Below are positions 8,766 through 19,385 of a stretch of DNA of 64,000 bases, one piece after another. A program made the position numbers and the translations under genes. Within the stretch, counting starts at the first letter, position 1, and each line of letters starts with the position of its first letter. Below the pieces are notes generated by a model, which saw nothing but the letters and a program-made list of their open reading frames with translations, was not told where the DNA came from and did not search any database. This DNA is from Burkholderiales bacterium (lineage in GTDB: Bacteria > Pseudomonadota > Gammaproteobacteria > Burkholderiales > Burkholderiaceae_C), in NCBI GenBank assembly GCA_028868305.1, contig JAGWUS010000010.1, positions 17,027 to 81,026 of the forward strand, given 5' to 3'.

Positions 8766-10715
8766 CTACTTTGCAGTGGGTGGCCACGGCACCTCGGCCA
8801 CTAGACGCGGCTTGCCTATAGGTGCGGTAGCCTGACCCTTGCTGACAGCAGCCAGATCGTCTTCATTGGGGTACTGCCCCAACAACACGTAGTCAAATAC
8901 GCGCCGCGCAATCGGAGCTGCAGAGGCGGATCCAAAGCCGGCGTTCTCCACAATAACGGCCAGAGCAATTTTGGGGTCATCCGCCGGCGCAAACGCGATA
9001 TAGAGCGAGTGATCGCGCTGGTGCTCTTCCATCTTGTTGGCGTTGTACTTTTCGTTCTTGCCCAAAGACACAGCCTGGGCCGTTCCGGTCTTGCCACCAC
9101 TCAGGTAGGGTGCGCCGGCAAACACCCGGCTGGAAGTGCCTTCCTGCGTTACACCGACCATGGCGCGGCGAATGACATCCACATTTTCCTGTTTGAAGCC
9201 GAGGTTCTCGGGCGCTGCAGCAGGCACGGGAACGCGCACCCGTGTGGTGGCATCCTGGGTCGCGATCACGAGTTGGGGCTTGTGCTTGATGCCATTGTTG
9301 GCCAGTGTGGAGACCGCCTGCGCCAGTTGCAGCATGGTGAAGGCGTTGTAGCCTTGGCCAATGCCCAGAGAGATGGTTTCACCGGCGTACCATTTCTGCT
9401 GTTCGGGGCGCTTGTAGTACTTGCGTTTCCACTCCTGGCTGGGCAACACACCACGCACTTCTCCGTTGATGTCGATGCCAGTGATCTGGCCAAAGCCCAG
9501 CGGCTTCATGAAGTCGTGCATGGTGTCCACGCCCAGTTCGTTGGCCAGTGAGTAGAAGTAGGGATTGCTGGACTCCACAATGGCGCGGCGCATGTCCATG
9601 ATGCCGCCTTTTTCGTTTTCGGGGCTGCCGAAACGGTGCCCGCCAAACATGTAGAACCCGGGGTCATTGATCAGCGTGCTCGCAGAACGGGTTCCGGTCT
9701 CCAATGCCGCCAGCGCCATAAACGGCTTGTAGGTAGAACCAGGCGGATAGGTGCCACGCAGCGCACGGTTGAGCAGGGGTTTATCGATAGATTCATTGAG
9801 CATCTGCCAGTTCTCCTGGTCGATGCCTTCCACAAACAGATTGGAGTCAAAAGTGGGCTTGCTTACGAAACTCAGCACTTCGCCGGTTTTGGGGTCCAGC
9901 GCCACAAGGGCTCCGCGACGGTCACCAAACATGTCCTCAATCAGTTTCTGTAACTTGATGTCGATCGAGAGCACCACCATGTTACCGGGCGTTGAGGGGG
10001 TACTGGCCAGCTTGCGCACGGCACGACCACCGGCAGACGTTTCGACCCGCTCTACACCGGTCAAGCCGTGCAGCTGGGCCTCAAAGCTTTGCTCCACACC
10101 CAGCTTGCCGATGTACTCCGTGCCGCGGTAATTGGCCTGGTCCTCGCTGTCATCGATCTTTTCTTTTTCAGCACGGTTGATGCGCCCTATGTAGCCGATG
10201 ACGTGACTGGCCAGTTCCCCATAGGGATAGCTACGGAACAGCCGGGCCTTGATTTCCACACCGGGGAAGTGAAATCGCTGCGCGGCGAACCTGGCCACCT
10301 CGGCGTCTGTCAAGCGGGTGCGAATCGGCACGGACTCAAAGCTTTTGGACTCTTCCATCAACTTCTTGAAACGGCGGCGGTCACGTGGGGTGATATCAAC
10401 CACCTTGGCGAGTTCATCCACCGTCTGCTCTACACTGCCGCTCTTGGAGGGCGTGATTTCCAGTGTGTAGGCGGAATAGTTGCTCGCGAGAACAATGCCG
10501 TTTCGGTCCAGAATCAGCCCGCGGTTGGGAACAATGGGAACAATAGAGGTTCGGTTGCTCTCGGCCTGTTCACGCAAGTCATCGTGACGCCACACCTGCA
10601 GATAGACTAGCCGCGCAATCAGCAAACCAAAACAGACCAACACCACCAGGCTAACCACGAACACCCGTGCCCGAAACCGGGTAAGGTCCATTTCAACATT
10701 GCGTAATTCGGTCAT
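8766..10715 (-). CDS. mrdA: Penicillin-binding protein 2 (peptidoglycan transpeptidase)
   Basis: Class B transpeptidase of 649 residues that cross-links peptidoglycan during cell elongation, working with RodA and MreBCD. One N-terminal membrane helix (about residues 15-37) is followed by a PBP dimer domain. The transpeptidase domain has the active-site STYK (Ser about 327), SSN (about 382) and KTG (about 542). The chosen ATG at 10715 gives MTELRNVEMDLTRFRARV; an upstream in-frame ATG at 10754 would add residues encoded by an intergenic GC-rich repeat. It follows mreD after about 100 bases. The rodA gene often found next is absent here, and the neighbour is a convergent transporter. Confidence 0.96.
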   Translation of the reverse strand: MTELRNVEMDLTRFRARVFVVSLVVLVCFGLLIARLVYLQVWRHDDLREQAESNRTSIVPIVPNRGLILDRNGIVLASNYSAYTLEITPSKSGSVEQTVDELAKVVDITPRDRRRFKKLMEESKSFESVPIRTRLTDAEVARFAAQRFHFPGVEIKARLFRSYPYGELASHVIGYIGRINRAEKEKIDDSEDQANYRGTEYIGKLGVEQSFEAQLHGLTGVERVETSAGGRAVRKLASTPSTPGNMVVLSIDIKLQKLIEDMFGDRRGALVALDPKTGEVLSFVSKPTFDSNLFVEGIDQENWQMLNESIDKPLLNRALRGTYPPGSTYKPFMALAALETGTRSASTLINDPGFYMFGGHRFGSPENEKGGIMDMRRAIVESSNPYFYSLANELGVDTMHDFMKPLGFGQITGIDINGEVRGVLPSQEWKRKYYKRPEQQKWYAGETISLGIGQGYNAFTMLQLAQAVSTLANNGIKHKPQLVIATQDATTRVRVPVPAAAPENLGFKQENVDVIRRAMVGVTQEGTSSRVFAGAPYLSGGKTGTAQAVSLGKNEKYNANKMEEHQRDHSLYIAFAPADDPKIALAVIVENAGFGSASAAPIARRVFDYVLLGQYPNEDDLAAVSKGQATAPIGKPRLVAEVPWPPTAK

Positions 10716-10740
10716 ACGCTGCAAAGGGATTTGAACGCCG

Positions 10741-10812
10741 CCGGGCCGCCCCAAGATGTGAGGTCCCCCTCGGGGGGCAGCGCATTACACGCAGTGAATC
10801 GCGTGGAGGCCA
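10741..10812. repeat. GC-rich intergenic repeat-like segment
   Basis: The gap between mreD and mrdA contains GTCCCCCTCGGGGGGCAGCG, with a perfect CCCCC/GGGGG hairpin, then a CGCGTGGAGGCC tail. This resembles GC-rich intergenic elements I associate with Comamonadaceae. Only one copy is in the window, so the family assignment is from memory. Confidence 0.4.
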
Positions 10813-10815
10813 TAT

Positions 10816-11346
10816 CTACAAAGGACGGTTAGCGTCGGGATCGGGTGCGCGCCTCTGGGGCGCAAGTAACACCACACTGGCCACCGGCCACAGAGCGGCC
10901 TCCAGCACGGGAGCAAGCAGCATCCAGAAGCCAGGAAATGCAGCGCCGCCCGTCAAGCGCACCACCATCTCCACAGCATGTGCCGCGAGAAAGAGAGGAA
11001 AAACCTGGGCTGCCTGCGAAGGAACCGTGAACCAGAGCAGACGGCGATGAATGGTGATAGCAAAGAAACTCAGCACGGTGTAGGCCAGGGCATGCTGCCC
11101 CAGCAAGGCGCCCTGATGCACATCCAGTAGCAGACCAAATACGAAAGACGCGCCAATACCAATACGCAAGGGCTGATGCACCGTCCAGAACACCAGTACC
11201 ACCGCCAGTACATCGGGCACCCACGCGGCACGCCCCCAAAGCCCCATGTTCTGTGTCATGTTAACCAGCAATGCCACCAGCAAACTGCTCCAGATGAACA
11301 GCGGACTGGCAGGTAGCAGCAGTTGCTGCCCGGGGCGCATGATCAT
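10816..11346 (-). CDS. mreD: Rod shape-determining protein MreD
   Basis: Integral membrane protein of 176 residues with about five or six helices, part of the elongasome scaffold with MreC, MreB, RodA and PBP2. The identification rests on its place after mreC (four-base overlap, 11343-11346), size and hydrophobic profile, including the family-like GLLLDVHQGALLGQHALAYT. ATGs at 11346 and 11340 are both possible; the first overlaps the mreC stop and is preferred. Confidence 0.92.
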   Translation of the reverse strand: MIMRPGQQLLLPASPLFIWSSLLVALLVNMTQNMGLWGRAAWVPDVLAVVLVFWTVHQPLRIGIGASFVFGLLLDVHQGALLGQHALAYTVLSFFAITIHRRLLWFTVPSQAAQVFPLFLAAHAVEMVVRLTGGAAFPGFWMLLAPVLEAALWPVASVVLLAPQRRAPDPDANRPL

Positions 11347-12263
11347 TTCGCTGCACCTTTCTTACCGCTCGCTGCGGATGGCTCGGGAACCGGACGTGGC
11401 GCGATTTGCGCAGTCACAGGCTCCAGCACCATCACATGGCTGGCGCCTGCTACCAGGCCCAGAGGAACACAGTAGATGCGCGCAAAAACAGCGTCTACAC
11501 GGCGCTCCACTTTCTCGATGCGTGCCACGGGCAAACCCGGCGGATACACACCATCCACCCCACTGGTGGTCAACAGGTCACCAACGGTCACGTCGGCATT
11601 GGCTGCCATGAACCGCAATTCCATGGCGTCAGCGTGGGTCGATGTATCTCCAAATGCCACGCCGCGCGCGCCGGTACGGGTGTTGAGAACCGGAATGGCG
11701 TGGTCCCTGTCGGTCAGCAAAGTAACCTCGCTCACCAACGGATAAACACGCGTGACCTGGCCGATGACCCCTTGCTCATCCACCACCGGAGAGCCCAGAC
11801 TCACCTTGTCCGCCAGCCCCCGGTCAATCACCACCTTGCGCGTGTAGGGGTCAGCGGCGTCATAAAGCACCTGTGCCGCCATACCGCCTGACTGCAGCCG
11901 CTCGCGCAAACCCAGCAGTTTGCGCAGGCGCTCGTTCTCCAGTGCCAGTTGCTCTACCTGGTTGGCGCGCTGTGCCAGTAGGCCAAGCTTTTTGAAAGCT
12001 TCTTCCTTGGCGGTTTGGGCCGAGCGCAGTGAAGAAAAATACTGGCCACCCCCCTGCACCAGCTGAATCGGCTGCAGCGCCAGCCACTGCACCGGATATA
12101 GGACCGCTGCCAGCCCGACGCGCAGCGGCTGCATCATCTTGAAACGGGCATCGGCCACCATGAGGAATAGTGCCAGCGCGCTGAAAACAGCGAGCTTGGA
12201 CAGAGCCGATTGGCCCTGGCGGAAGAAAGGAGGGGGATCTCTGTCCAGCGTACCGAGAGGCAT
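11343..12263 (-). CDS. mreC: Rod shape-determining protein MreC
   Basis: Inner-membrane-anchored periplasmic protein of 306 residues linking MreB filaments to peptidoglycan synthases. There is an N-terminal membrane helix (about 22-40), a coiled coil (about 75-115, with EQLALENERLRKLLGLRERL) and the MreC beta-domain with VIGQVTRVYPLVSEVTLLTD and GDLLTTSGVDGVYPPGLPVA. The C-terminal tail is Pro/Ala-rich with basic KKGAAK. It lies 15 bases after mreB. Confidence 0.95.
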   Translation of the reverse strand: MPLGTLDRDPPPFFRQGQSALSKLAVFSALALFLMVADARFKMMQPLRVGLAAVLYPVQWLALQPIQLVQGGGQYFSSLRSAQTAKEEAFKKLGLLAQRANQVEQLALENERLRKLLGLRERLQSGGMAAQVLYDAADPYTRKVVIDRGLADKVSLGSPVVDEQGVIGQVTRVYPLVSEVTLLTDRDHAIPVLNTRTGARGVAFGDTSTHADAMELRFMAANADVTVGDLLTTSGVDGVYPPGLPVARIEKVERRVDAVFARIYCVPLGLVAGASHVMVLEPVTAQIAPRPVPEPSAASGKKGAAK

Positions 12264-12278
12264 CGCTGCACCCGAAAA

Positions 12279-13434
<1,156 letters not shown>

Positions 13435-13524
13435 GCTAGGATAATAACCGATGCCCTGTGAATAACCGGGGGCGCATAGGCCAGTTCGGCCCGATTTACC
13501 TTTGGTTTCAACTCTTTTTTCACC

Positions 13525-13824
13525 ATGTCACTGACATCTTCCGATATCGCGCGCATTGCTAATCTGGCTCGGCTGGAGTTGGCGCCTTCCGAGAGCGAGC
13601 GCATCCTGGGCCAGATGAACAATTTTTTCAGTATTGTGGAGACCATGCGCGCTGTGGACACCTCCGGTTTGGAGCCCATGGCGCACCCGGTAGCTGCCAT
13701 CCTGGACGTCACCCTGCGCCTGCGCGAGGACGTGGTGAGCGAACCCAACCAGCGCGAAGCTAATCAACGCAGCGCTCCCGCCGTGGAACATGGCCTGTTC
13801 CTGGTCCCCAAGGTCATTGAATAA
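13525..13824 (+). CDS. gatC: Asp/Glu-tRNA amidotransferase subunit C
   Basis: Small subunit (99 residues) of the GatCAB complex, which converts misacylated Glu-tRNA(Gln) and/or Asp-tRNA(Asn) to the correct aminoacyl-tRNA. GatC wraps around GatA and GatB and stabilises them. Family features are [20 protein letters not shown] at the start, then [19 protein letters not shown] and [18 protein letters not shown]. It is followed 16 bases later by gatA. Confidence 0.95.
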   Translation: MSLTSSDIARIANLARLELAPSESERILGQMNNFFSIVETMRAVDTSGLEPMAHPVAAILDVTLRLREDVVSEPNQREANQRSAPAVEHGLFLVPKVIE

Positions 13825-13840
13825 GACAACAGATTTCCCG

Positions 13841-15343
13841 ATGACAAATTCTCTTTCTACGCAAAGCCTGCACGACCTGAACGTGCACGACCTTGCTCTG
13901 CTTCTCAAGAACAAACAGGTCTCCTCCGTCGAGTTGGCCGAGCATTTTCTGCGGCGCAGCCATAAGCACGCCCAGCTGGGAGCCTACGTCGCCGTCGATG
14001 AGGCCACCACACTGGCGCAGGCCCAGGCAGCAGACCAGCGCATCGCTCAGGGCAACGCGGGTGCGCTCGAAGGCGTGCCCATTGCCCACAAAGATATTTT
14101 TGTGACCCGGGACTTCGTGACCACCGCCGGCTCGCGCATGCTCAAAGGCTACCGCTCCCCATTCGATGCCACGGTCGTTTCCAAACTGGCCACCGATGGT
14201 GCCGTAACCCTGGGCAAGCTCAACTGCGACGAGTTTGCCATGGGTTCCAGTAACGAAAATTCGGCCATTGCGCCCGTGGGACAAGAGACGGTTACCCCCG
14301 TGCGCAACCCCTGGAATGTCGAGCGTATTCCGGGCGGTTCCTCAGGTGGTAGTGCCACTGCAGTGGCCGCCCGACTCGCCCCGGCGGCCACGGGCACCGA
14401 TACTGGCGGCTCGATTCGCCAGCCGGCCGCATTCTGCGGCATCACCGGCATCAAACCGACCTACGGCCGCGCTTCACGCTACGGCATGGTGGCGTTCGCC
14501 TCCAGCCTGGACCAGGCTGGGCCGATGGCCCGCAGTGCGCAGGATTGCGCGTTACTGCTCTCCAGCCTGTGTGGCCCCGATCTGGACCGCGACTCTACCT
14601 CGCTGGACATGCCGGCGGAAGACTATTCGCGCAAGCTGAACGACTCCATTGAGGGTCTTCGCATCGGCATTCCCAAGGAGTTCTTTGGCGAGGGCCTGGC
14701 GGACGATGTGCGCACCGCCATTGACGCGGCGTTGAAGGAATACGAAAAGCTGGGCGCCAAGCTGGTGCCGATCAACCTGCCGCGCACTGCTCTGTCGATC
14801 CCCGTGTACTACATCATCGCGCCGGCCGAGGCCAGCTCGAATCTGTCGCGCTTTGACGGCGTGAAGTTCGGCCACCGTGCCAAAAACTACACTGACCTGG
14901 CCGACATGTACAAGAAGACCCGCGCCGAGGGCTTTGGCGACGAGGTCAAGCGCCGCATCATGATCGGCACCTATGTGCTGTCCCACGGTTACTACGACGC
15001 CTACTACCTGCAGGCACAAAAGATCCGCCGCATGATTGCCGACGACTTCCAGAACGCGTTTAAACAATGCGATCTGATTGCTGGCCCGGTGGCCCCCACC
15101 GTGGCCTGGAAGATCGGCGCGCACAAGGACCCGCTGGCAGACTACCTGGCCGACATCTTCACGCTGCCTGGCTCGCTGGCCGGCCTGCCAGGCATGAGCG
15201 TGCCTGTGGGCTTTGGCGAGGGCGGCATGCCGGTGGGCATGCAGTTGCTGGGCAGTTATTTCCAGGAGGCGCGCCTGCTGAACGCCGCGCACCGCTTCCA
15301 ACAAGCCACCGACTGGCACGCGCGCAAGCCGGAGGGCTTCTGA
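13841..15343 (+). CDS. gatA: Asp/Glu-tRNA amidotransferase subunit A
   Basis: Amidase-signature glutaminase (500 residues) that releases ammonia from glutamine for GatB. The catalytic Lys is in PIAHKDIF (about residue 84). The two Ser residues lie in [13 protein letters not shown] and [16 protein letters not shown]. The ATG at 13841 gives MTNSLSTQ; an in-frame opening from 13790 overlaps gatC. The stop is one base before the gatB start. Codons are strongly GC-ending, unlike the 3' third of gatB. Confidence 0.96.
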   Translation: MTNSLSTQSLHDLNVHDLALLLKNKQVSSVELAEHFLRRSHKHAQLGAYVAVDEATTLAQAQAADQRIAQGNAGALEGVPIAHKDIFVTRDFVTTAGSRMLKGYRSPFDATVVSKLATDGAVTLGKLNCDEFAMGSSNENSAIAPVGQETVTPVRNPWNVERIPGGSSGGSATAVAARLAPAATGTDTGGSIRQPAAFCGITGIKPTYGRASRYGMVAFASSLDQAGPMARSAQDCALLLSSLCGPDLDRDSTSLDMPAEDYSRKLNDSIEGLRIGIPKEFFGEGLADDVRTAIDAALKEYEKLGAKLVPINLPRTALSIPVYYIIAPAEASSNLSRFDGVKFGHRAKNYTDLADMYKKTRAEGFGDEVKRRIMIGTYVLSHGYYDAYYLQAQKIRRMIADDFQNAFKQCDLIAGPVAPTVAWKIGAHKDPLADYLADIFTLPGSLAGLPGMSVPVGFGEGGMPVGMQLLGSYFQEARLLNAAHRFQQATDWHARKPEGF

Positions 15344-15344
15344 G

Positions 15345-16907
15345 ATGAGCGAGACCATGAACACATTTGAAGCACAACAACAGGGCCGCCTGACCGGCCC
15401 GCTGGTGCACGGCTATGAAGTCATCATCGGCTTCGAGACCCATGCCCAGCTGTCGACCGCCAGCAAGATCTTCAGCCGCGCCTCCACCGCCTTTGGCGCC
15501 GAGCCCAACACCCAGGCCTGCGCCGTGGACCTGGCCCTGCCGGGCACGCTGCCGGTCATGAACAAGGGCGCTGTCGAGCGCGCCATCGAGTTTGGCCTGG
15601 CGGTCAACTCCCACATCGCCGAGCGCAGCATCTTTGCGCGCAAGAACTACTTCTACCCCGACCTGCCCAAGGGCTACCAAATTAGCCAGTTCGAGATTCC
15701 GGTCGTGCAGGGCGGCGTGGTCGAATTCTTCCTGGAAACCGGCAAAGGCGCCGAGGTGGCGCGGGAGAAGAAGGCCGTGCGCCTGGTGCGCGCCCACCTG
15801 GAAGAAGATGCCGGCAAGTCGCTGCACGAGGACTTCATTGGTCAGACCGGCATTGACCTGAACCGCGCCGGCACGCCGCTGCTGGAGATCGTCACCGAGC
15901 CCGACATGCGCTCCAGCGCCGAGGCGGTGGCCTACGCCAAGGAACTGCACAAGATCGTGACCTGGATCGGCATCTGCGACGGCAACATGCAGGAAGGCTC
16001 GTTCCGCTGCGACGCCAACGTCTCGGTGCGCAAGCCTGGGGCACCGCTGGGGACCCGGCGCGAGATCAAGAACCTGAACAGCTTCAAATTCATGCAGCAG
16101 GCCATCGACTATGAGGTGCGCTGGCAGATTGAGCAGATCGAGGATGGCCACGCCATAGAACAGGCCACCGTGCTGTTCAACCCGGACACTGGCGAAACGC
16201 GCGCCATGCGCACCAAGGAAGACGCCGCCGACTACCGTTACTTCCCCGACCCGGATCTTCCGCCGCTATGCATTTCAGAGCAATGGATTGAGCAGATACG
16301 CGCGCAAATGGCCGAATTGCCGCGTGTCATGGCCGAACGCTTTGTGCGCGACTATGGTCTGCCGGAGTACGACGCGACCCAGCTCACGCAGAGTTTGGCT
16401 ATGGCTTCGTACTTCGAAGACGCTGTGAAAATGTCAGGCAAAAAGAGTGACGAGCGTCAGCTTGCAAAGTTGGTAGCCAATTGGATGCTTGGCGAGCTCA
16501 GCGCCCAACTCAACGCACGTGAGCTAACCATTGCGCAATCTCCACTCGGTCCGGAGCAGTTAGCTGCACACGTTCAATTCGTGTTCTTGCAGAAGGTCGC
16601 GAACCCTAAAGCACTGTTCAAGGTCATTCTTGAAGATCAAGCAGGGCCGTTTGGTACGTTTGACGAAGTCGTTGCTCGTTTTGAGCAACTGATTCGCGAA
16701 AAAGATTTAGCTCCCATGGACGACACCGGCGAACTGGAAAAGATCGTTGACGACGTAATCATTGCCAATGCCAAGAACGTGGCCGAGTTCAAGGCAGGCA
16801 ACGAAAAAGCACTCAATGCCCTGGTCGGTCAGATCATGAAGGTCAGCAAAGGCAAGGCCAATCCGCAACAGGTCAATGACCTGCTACGGGCCAAATTGGC
16901 CAGTTAA
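15345..16907 (+). CDS. gatB: Asp/Glu-tRNA amidotransferase subunit B
   Basis: Kinase/transamidase subunit (520 residues) that activates the misacylated tRNA and receives ammonia from GatA. Core motifs include [49 protein letters not shown] and [13 protein letters not shown]. The C-terminal YqeY-like tail ends with a typical [20 protein letters not shown]. Residues about 304-460 (16257-16725) have a different codon style from the rest and an unusual sequence. The gene overlaps the convergent DUF4124 gene by four bases. Confidence 0.95.
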   Translation: MSETMNTFEAQQQGRLTGPLVHGYEVIIGFETHAQLSTASKIFSRASTAFGAEPNTQACAVDLALPGTLPVMNKGAVERAIEFGLAVNSHIAERSIFARKNYFYPDLPKGYQISQFEIPVVQGGVVEFFLETGKGAEVAREKKAVRLVRAHLEEDAGKSLHEDFIGQTGIDLNRAGTPLLEIVTEPDMRSSAEAVAYAKELHKIVTWIGICDGNMQEGSFRCDANVSVRKPGAPLGTRREIKNLNSFKFMQQAIDYEVRWQIEQIEDGHAIEQATVLFNPDTGETRAMRTKEDAADYRYFPDPDLPPLCISEQWIEQIRAQMAELPRVMAERFVRDYGLPEYDATQLTQSLAMASYFEDAVKMSGKKSDERQLAKLVANWMLGELSAQLNARELTIAQSPLGPEQLAAHVQFVFLQKVANPKALFKVILEDQAGPFGTFDEVVARFEQLIREKDLAPMDDTGELEKIVDDVIIANAKNVAEFKAGNEKALNALVGQIMKVSKGKANPQQVNDLLRAKLAS

Positions 16908-17551
16908 CGGGAAACGGTCGTCCAGAGCTGGCGCAGGCGCGCCAGTTCGTCATCAAAACGCACATTGATACGGCGAATTTCAGACTCCTGCTCGGAGATG
17001 AAACGCTTCTGTACCGCCTGACTCTGGGCGTTTTCCTCCACCTGGCGGCGTAGGTATGCGGGTGCTTTGGTGGGGTCCTTCTTGTAGAACTCCATCTCAT
17101 CATCCAGCAGCTTGCGCTGACGAACTAACTCGTCCAGGCGGTTACTGGCCGCTTTGATCACGACCGTCACCTGGCTCAAGGCCTCTTCGCGTTCCTGATC
17201 GTGCACTGTCCTGGTCGGGTAACGCGTCAGAAGCGCCCTGTCGCGCCGCTTTTCTTCGGCGGCACGGCCCTTGTCTTCGGCTTCACGGCGTTCTCGTTGC
17301 TCCTGTTCCGCTTTTTCCTGCGCTGTCAGGGTCGGTCCCACCTTGGCTCTGACGGTACCGCTGGGGTTAAGCACCTTCTGCTCCCGATCTGTGCATTCAG
17401 GGATGGGGCGATCCGACGTGAGCTTGCGGCCCTTGGCGTCTGTGCAGGTGTAGACGCCGGGAATGACAGGCCCCGTCTGGGCCCAGCACACGCCAACCAG
17501 ACCGCCAGCCAGCAGCAAAGACCCCACCCGATTCCACTTCATCAAAGACAT
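16904..17551 (-). CDS. DUF4124-domain secreted protein
   Basis: Exported protein of 215 residues, function unknown. A signal peptide ends near CWAQ; a DUF4124-like segment ([20 protein letters not shown]) with two Cys follows. The remainder is highly charged and helical, rich in Glu, Arg and Lys (about 75-210), probably coiled coil. ATG 17551 lies six bases after GAAGG; a GTG at 17557 overlapping the pyrE stop is the alternative. It is probably co-transcribed with pyrE, two bases upstream. Confidence 0.8.
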   Translation of the reverse strand: MSLMKWNRVGSLLLAGGLVGVCWAQTGPVIPGVYTCTDAKGRKLTSDRPIPECTDREQKVLNPSGTVRAKVGPTLTAQEKAEQEQRERREAEDKGRAAEEKRRDRALLTRYPTRTVHDQEREEALSQVTVVIKAASNRLDELVRQRKLLDDEMEFYKKDPTKAPAYLRRQVEENAQSQAVQKRFISEQESEIRRINVRFDDELARLRQLWTTVSR

Positions 17552-17553
17552 GC

Positions 17554-18255
17554 TCACCCTTCGTCAACGCCATAACGCGCACGGTAGGCCAACACCCGCT
17601 GATGGTCATCTGCGGAGGCCCCACTGCTACGCTTTTCCAGATAGTGCATTAAATCACCGAGCTTCGCAATGGCGCAGACCTGCAAGCCCAGTTGCTTCTT
17701 CACGTATTGCACCGCACTGTAGGGGACATCCTGTCCGTTTTCCGTCGCTTTCTCCTGCCGGTCCAGAGCGATGCACACCGCATGCGGAATGGCTCCGGCG
17801 GCTTTGATGATCGCAATGGACTCGCGTGCTGCGGTTCCCGCGGACATCACGTCGTCCACAATAAGCACCCGTCCCTTGAGCGGCGCACCCACCAGGGTGC
17901 CACCCTCGCCGTGGTCTTTGGCTTCCTTGCGGTTGTAGGCAAACGGCACATTGCGCCCACGACGGGCGAGTTCGACCGACAAGGCAGCGCCCAAAGGAAT
18001 GCCTTTGTACGCAGGGCCGAAGACCATGTCGAATGCAATGCCACTTTCCAGAATGCGCTGGGCATAGAATTCAGCCAAACGCCCTAGCTTGGCACCGTCG
18101 TCAAACAGGCCTGCGTTGAAGAAATACGGGCTCATGCGACCCGCCTTGGTTTTGAATTCACCGAAGCGCAGCACCCCGCATTGCACAGCAAATTCCACGA
18201 ACTCCTGGGCCAGAACATCGTGTTTTGGGTCCTGCGAGGGGTTTCGAACTGACAT
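17554..18255 (-). CDS. pyrE: Orotate phosphoribosyltransferase
   Basis: Pyrimidine biosynthesis enzyme (233 residues) that joins orotate to PRPP to form orotidine 5'-phosphate. Motifs are FGEFKTKAGRMSPYFFNAG near the N-terminus, FGPAYKGIPL, and the PRPP-binding VLIVDDVMSAGTAARE. Start 18255 (MSVRNPSQDPKHD) has AAGGA seven bases upstream. Its start codon shares the palindrome CATG with the divergent exoA start, so the two genes have no spacer and each promoter must lie inside the other gene or be arranged unusually. Confidence 0.96.
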   Translation of the reverse strand: MSVRNPSQDPKHDVLAQEFVEFAVQCGVLRFGEFKTKAGRMSPYFFNAGLFDDGAKLGRLAEFYAQRILESGIAFDMVFGPAYKGIPLGAALSVELARRGRNVPFAYNRKEAKDHGEGGTLVGAPLKGRVLIVDDVMSAGTAARESIAIIKAAGAIPHAVCIALDRQEKATENGQDVPYSAVQYVKKQLGLQVCAIAKLGDLMHYLEKRSSGASADDHQRVLAYRARYGVDEG

Positions 18256-19057
18256 GGGGAAATCCTTGTTTAAATTGACCAGCCTGAACCTCAATGGCAT
18301 CCGCTCTGCCACCAGCAAAGGACTAGAAGCCTGGCTGGCCAAGACTCAGCCTGATTGTATTTGCGTGCAGGAAGTCAAAGCCCAGGCGCCCGATGTAGAG
18401 GGCAAATTCGAACACCTGGCTGGTTTGAAGGGCTACTTCCATTTTGCGGAAAAGAAAGGTTACTCCGGCGTTGGCGCCTACACCCGGCTGGAGCCCAGCG
18501 ATGTGGTCGTTGGTTTTGACGGCGACGAGTTCGATGCCGAAGGCCGCTGGGTGGAACTGCGCTTTGACACCTTGCAGCGCAAGCATTCCATCATCAGCTG
18601 CTACTTTCCCAGTGGCTCGTCAGGCGAGGACCGGCAGCAGGCCAAGTTCCGTTTCCTCGACAAGATGTACCCCCATCTGCAGGCCCTGAAGGCCGAGCGC
18701 GACTTCATTCTGTGCGGTGACATCAACATCGCCCACAAGGAAGCCGACCTGAAAAACTGGCGCAGCAACCAGAGAAACAGCGGCTTTCTGCCCGAAGAAC
18801 GCGACTGGATGACGCGACTGACCAGCGAGGGCGGCATCGTGGACGTGTACCGCCAGCTGGAACCCGACACCACCGACACCTGCTATACATGGTGGAGCAA
18901 TCGCGGACAAGCCTACGCCAACAACGTGGGATGGCGGCTGGACTACCACTTGGCCACGCCGGCCCTGGCTTTTGGCGCCAGAACCTCGGCGATCTACAAG
19001 GAAGAAAAGTTTTCTGACCACGCGCCGATCACCATCGAATACGACTTCAAGCGCTGA
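18254..19057 (+). CDS. exoA: Exodeoxyribonuclease III / AP endonuclease
   Basis: DNA repair nuclease (267 residues from the ATG) of the Xth/ExoA family, which cuts at abasic sites and trims 3' ends. Motifs are SLNLNGIRSATSKGL, CVQEVKAQ (metal-binding Glu), GDINIAHKEADLKNW, GWRLDYHL and the catalytic SDHAPITIEYDF. ATG 18254 overlaps the pyrE start; a TTG at 18266 preceded by GGGGAA is an alternative that would leave a short gap. The core starts at FKLTSLNLNG, so either fits. Confidence 0.94.
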   Translation: MGKSLFKLTSLNLNGIRSATSKGLEAWLAKTQPDCICVQEVKAQAPDVEGKFEHLAGLKGYFHFAEKKGYSGVGAYTRLEPSDVVVGFDGDEFDAEGRWVELRFDTLQRKHSIISCYFPSGSSGEDRQQAKFRFLDKMYPHLQALKAERDFILCGDINIAHKEADLKNWRSNQRNSGFLPEERDWMTRLTSEGGIVDVYRQLEPDTTDTCYTWWSNRGQAYANNVGWRLDYHLATPALAFGARTSAIYKEEKFSDHAPITIEYDFKR

Positions 19058-19134
19058 CCAGCCGTTTGCTTGTCCGCTCCATGACGGAGTGGTTGTGGAT
19101 GCGCACGAATCACTATTTATCCAAAGGAGTTTTG

Positions 19135-19350
19135 ATGTTTCCTGAATACCGTGAATTGATCACCAAGCTCAAGACCACCGACCACCATTTCACACGCCTG
19201 TTCGATCAGCACAACACACTGGACCAGAAAATCAAAAACATGGAAAACCACCTTGAATCCGGCACGCCTGATCAGATCGAAAATCTCAAAAAAGAAAAAC
19301 TCCAGCTGAAGGACCAGTTGTACGCCATCCTTCGCAAGGCTAGCGCATAA
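19135..19350 (+). CDS. YdcH/DUF465 family small protein
   Basis: Seventy-one-residue, highly charged helical protein with the DUF465 pattern: EYRELITKLKTTDHHFTRLF, then DQKIKNMENHL, then EKLQLKDQLYAILRKA. Family members are small cytosolic coiled-coil proteins of unknown function. Start 19135 has a strong AAAGGAG ribosome site; an in-frame upstream ATG at 19066 has none. It follows exoA by 77 bases and converges on the M48 protease gene. Confidence 0.9.
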   Translation: MFPEYRELITKLKTTDHHFTRLFDQHNTLDQKIKNMENHLESGTPDQIENLKKEKLQLKDQLYAILRKASA

Positions 19351-19385
19351 GCTTACGCAGCACCGCTGCGGGCCGTAGCACTGCG

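Noticed and set aside
15159..16151. A 330-residue minus-strand open frame across gatA/gatB
   Set aside because: It lies where gatA and gatB have extreme G/C-ending codons, which removes stops on the other strand; no protein features.
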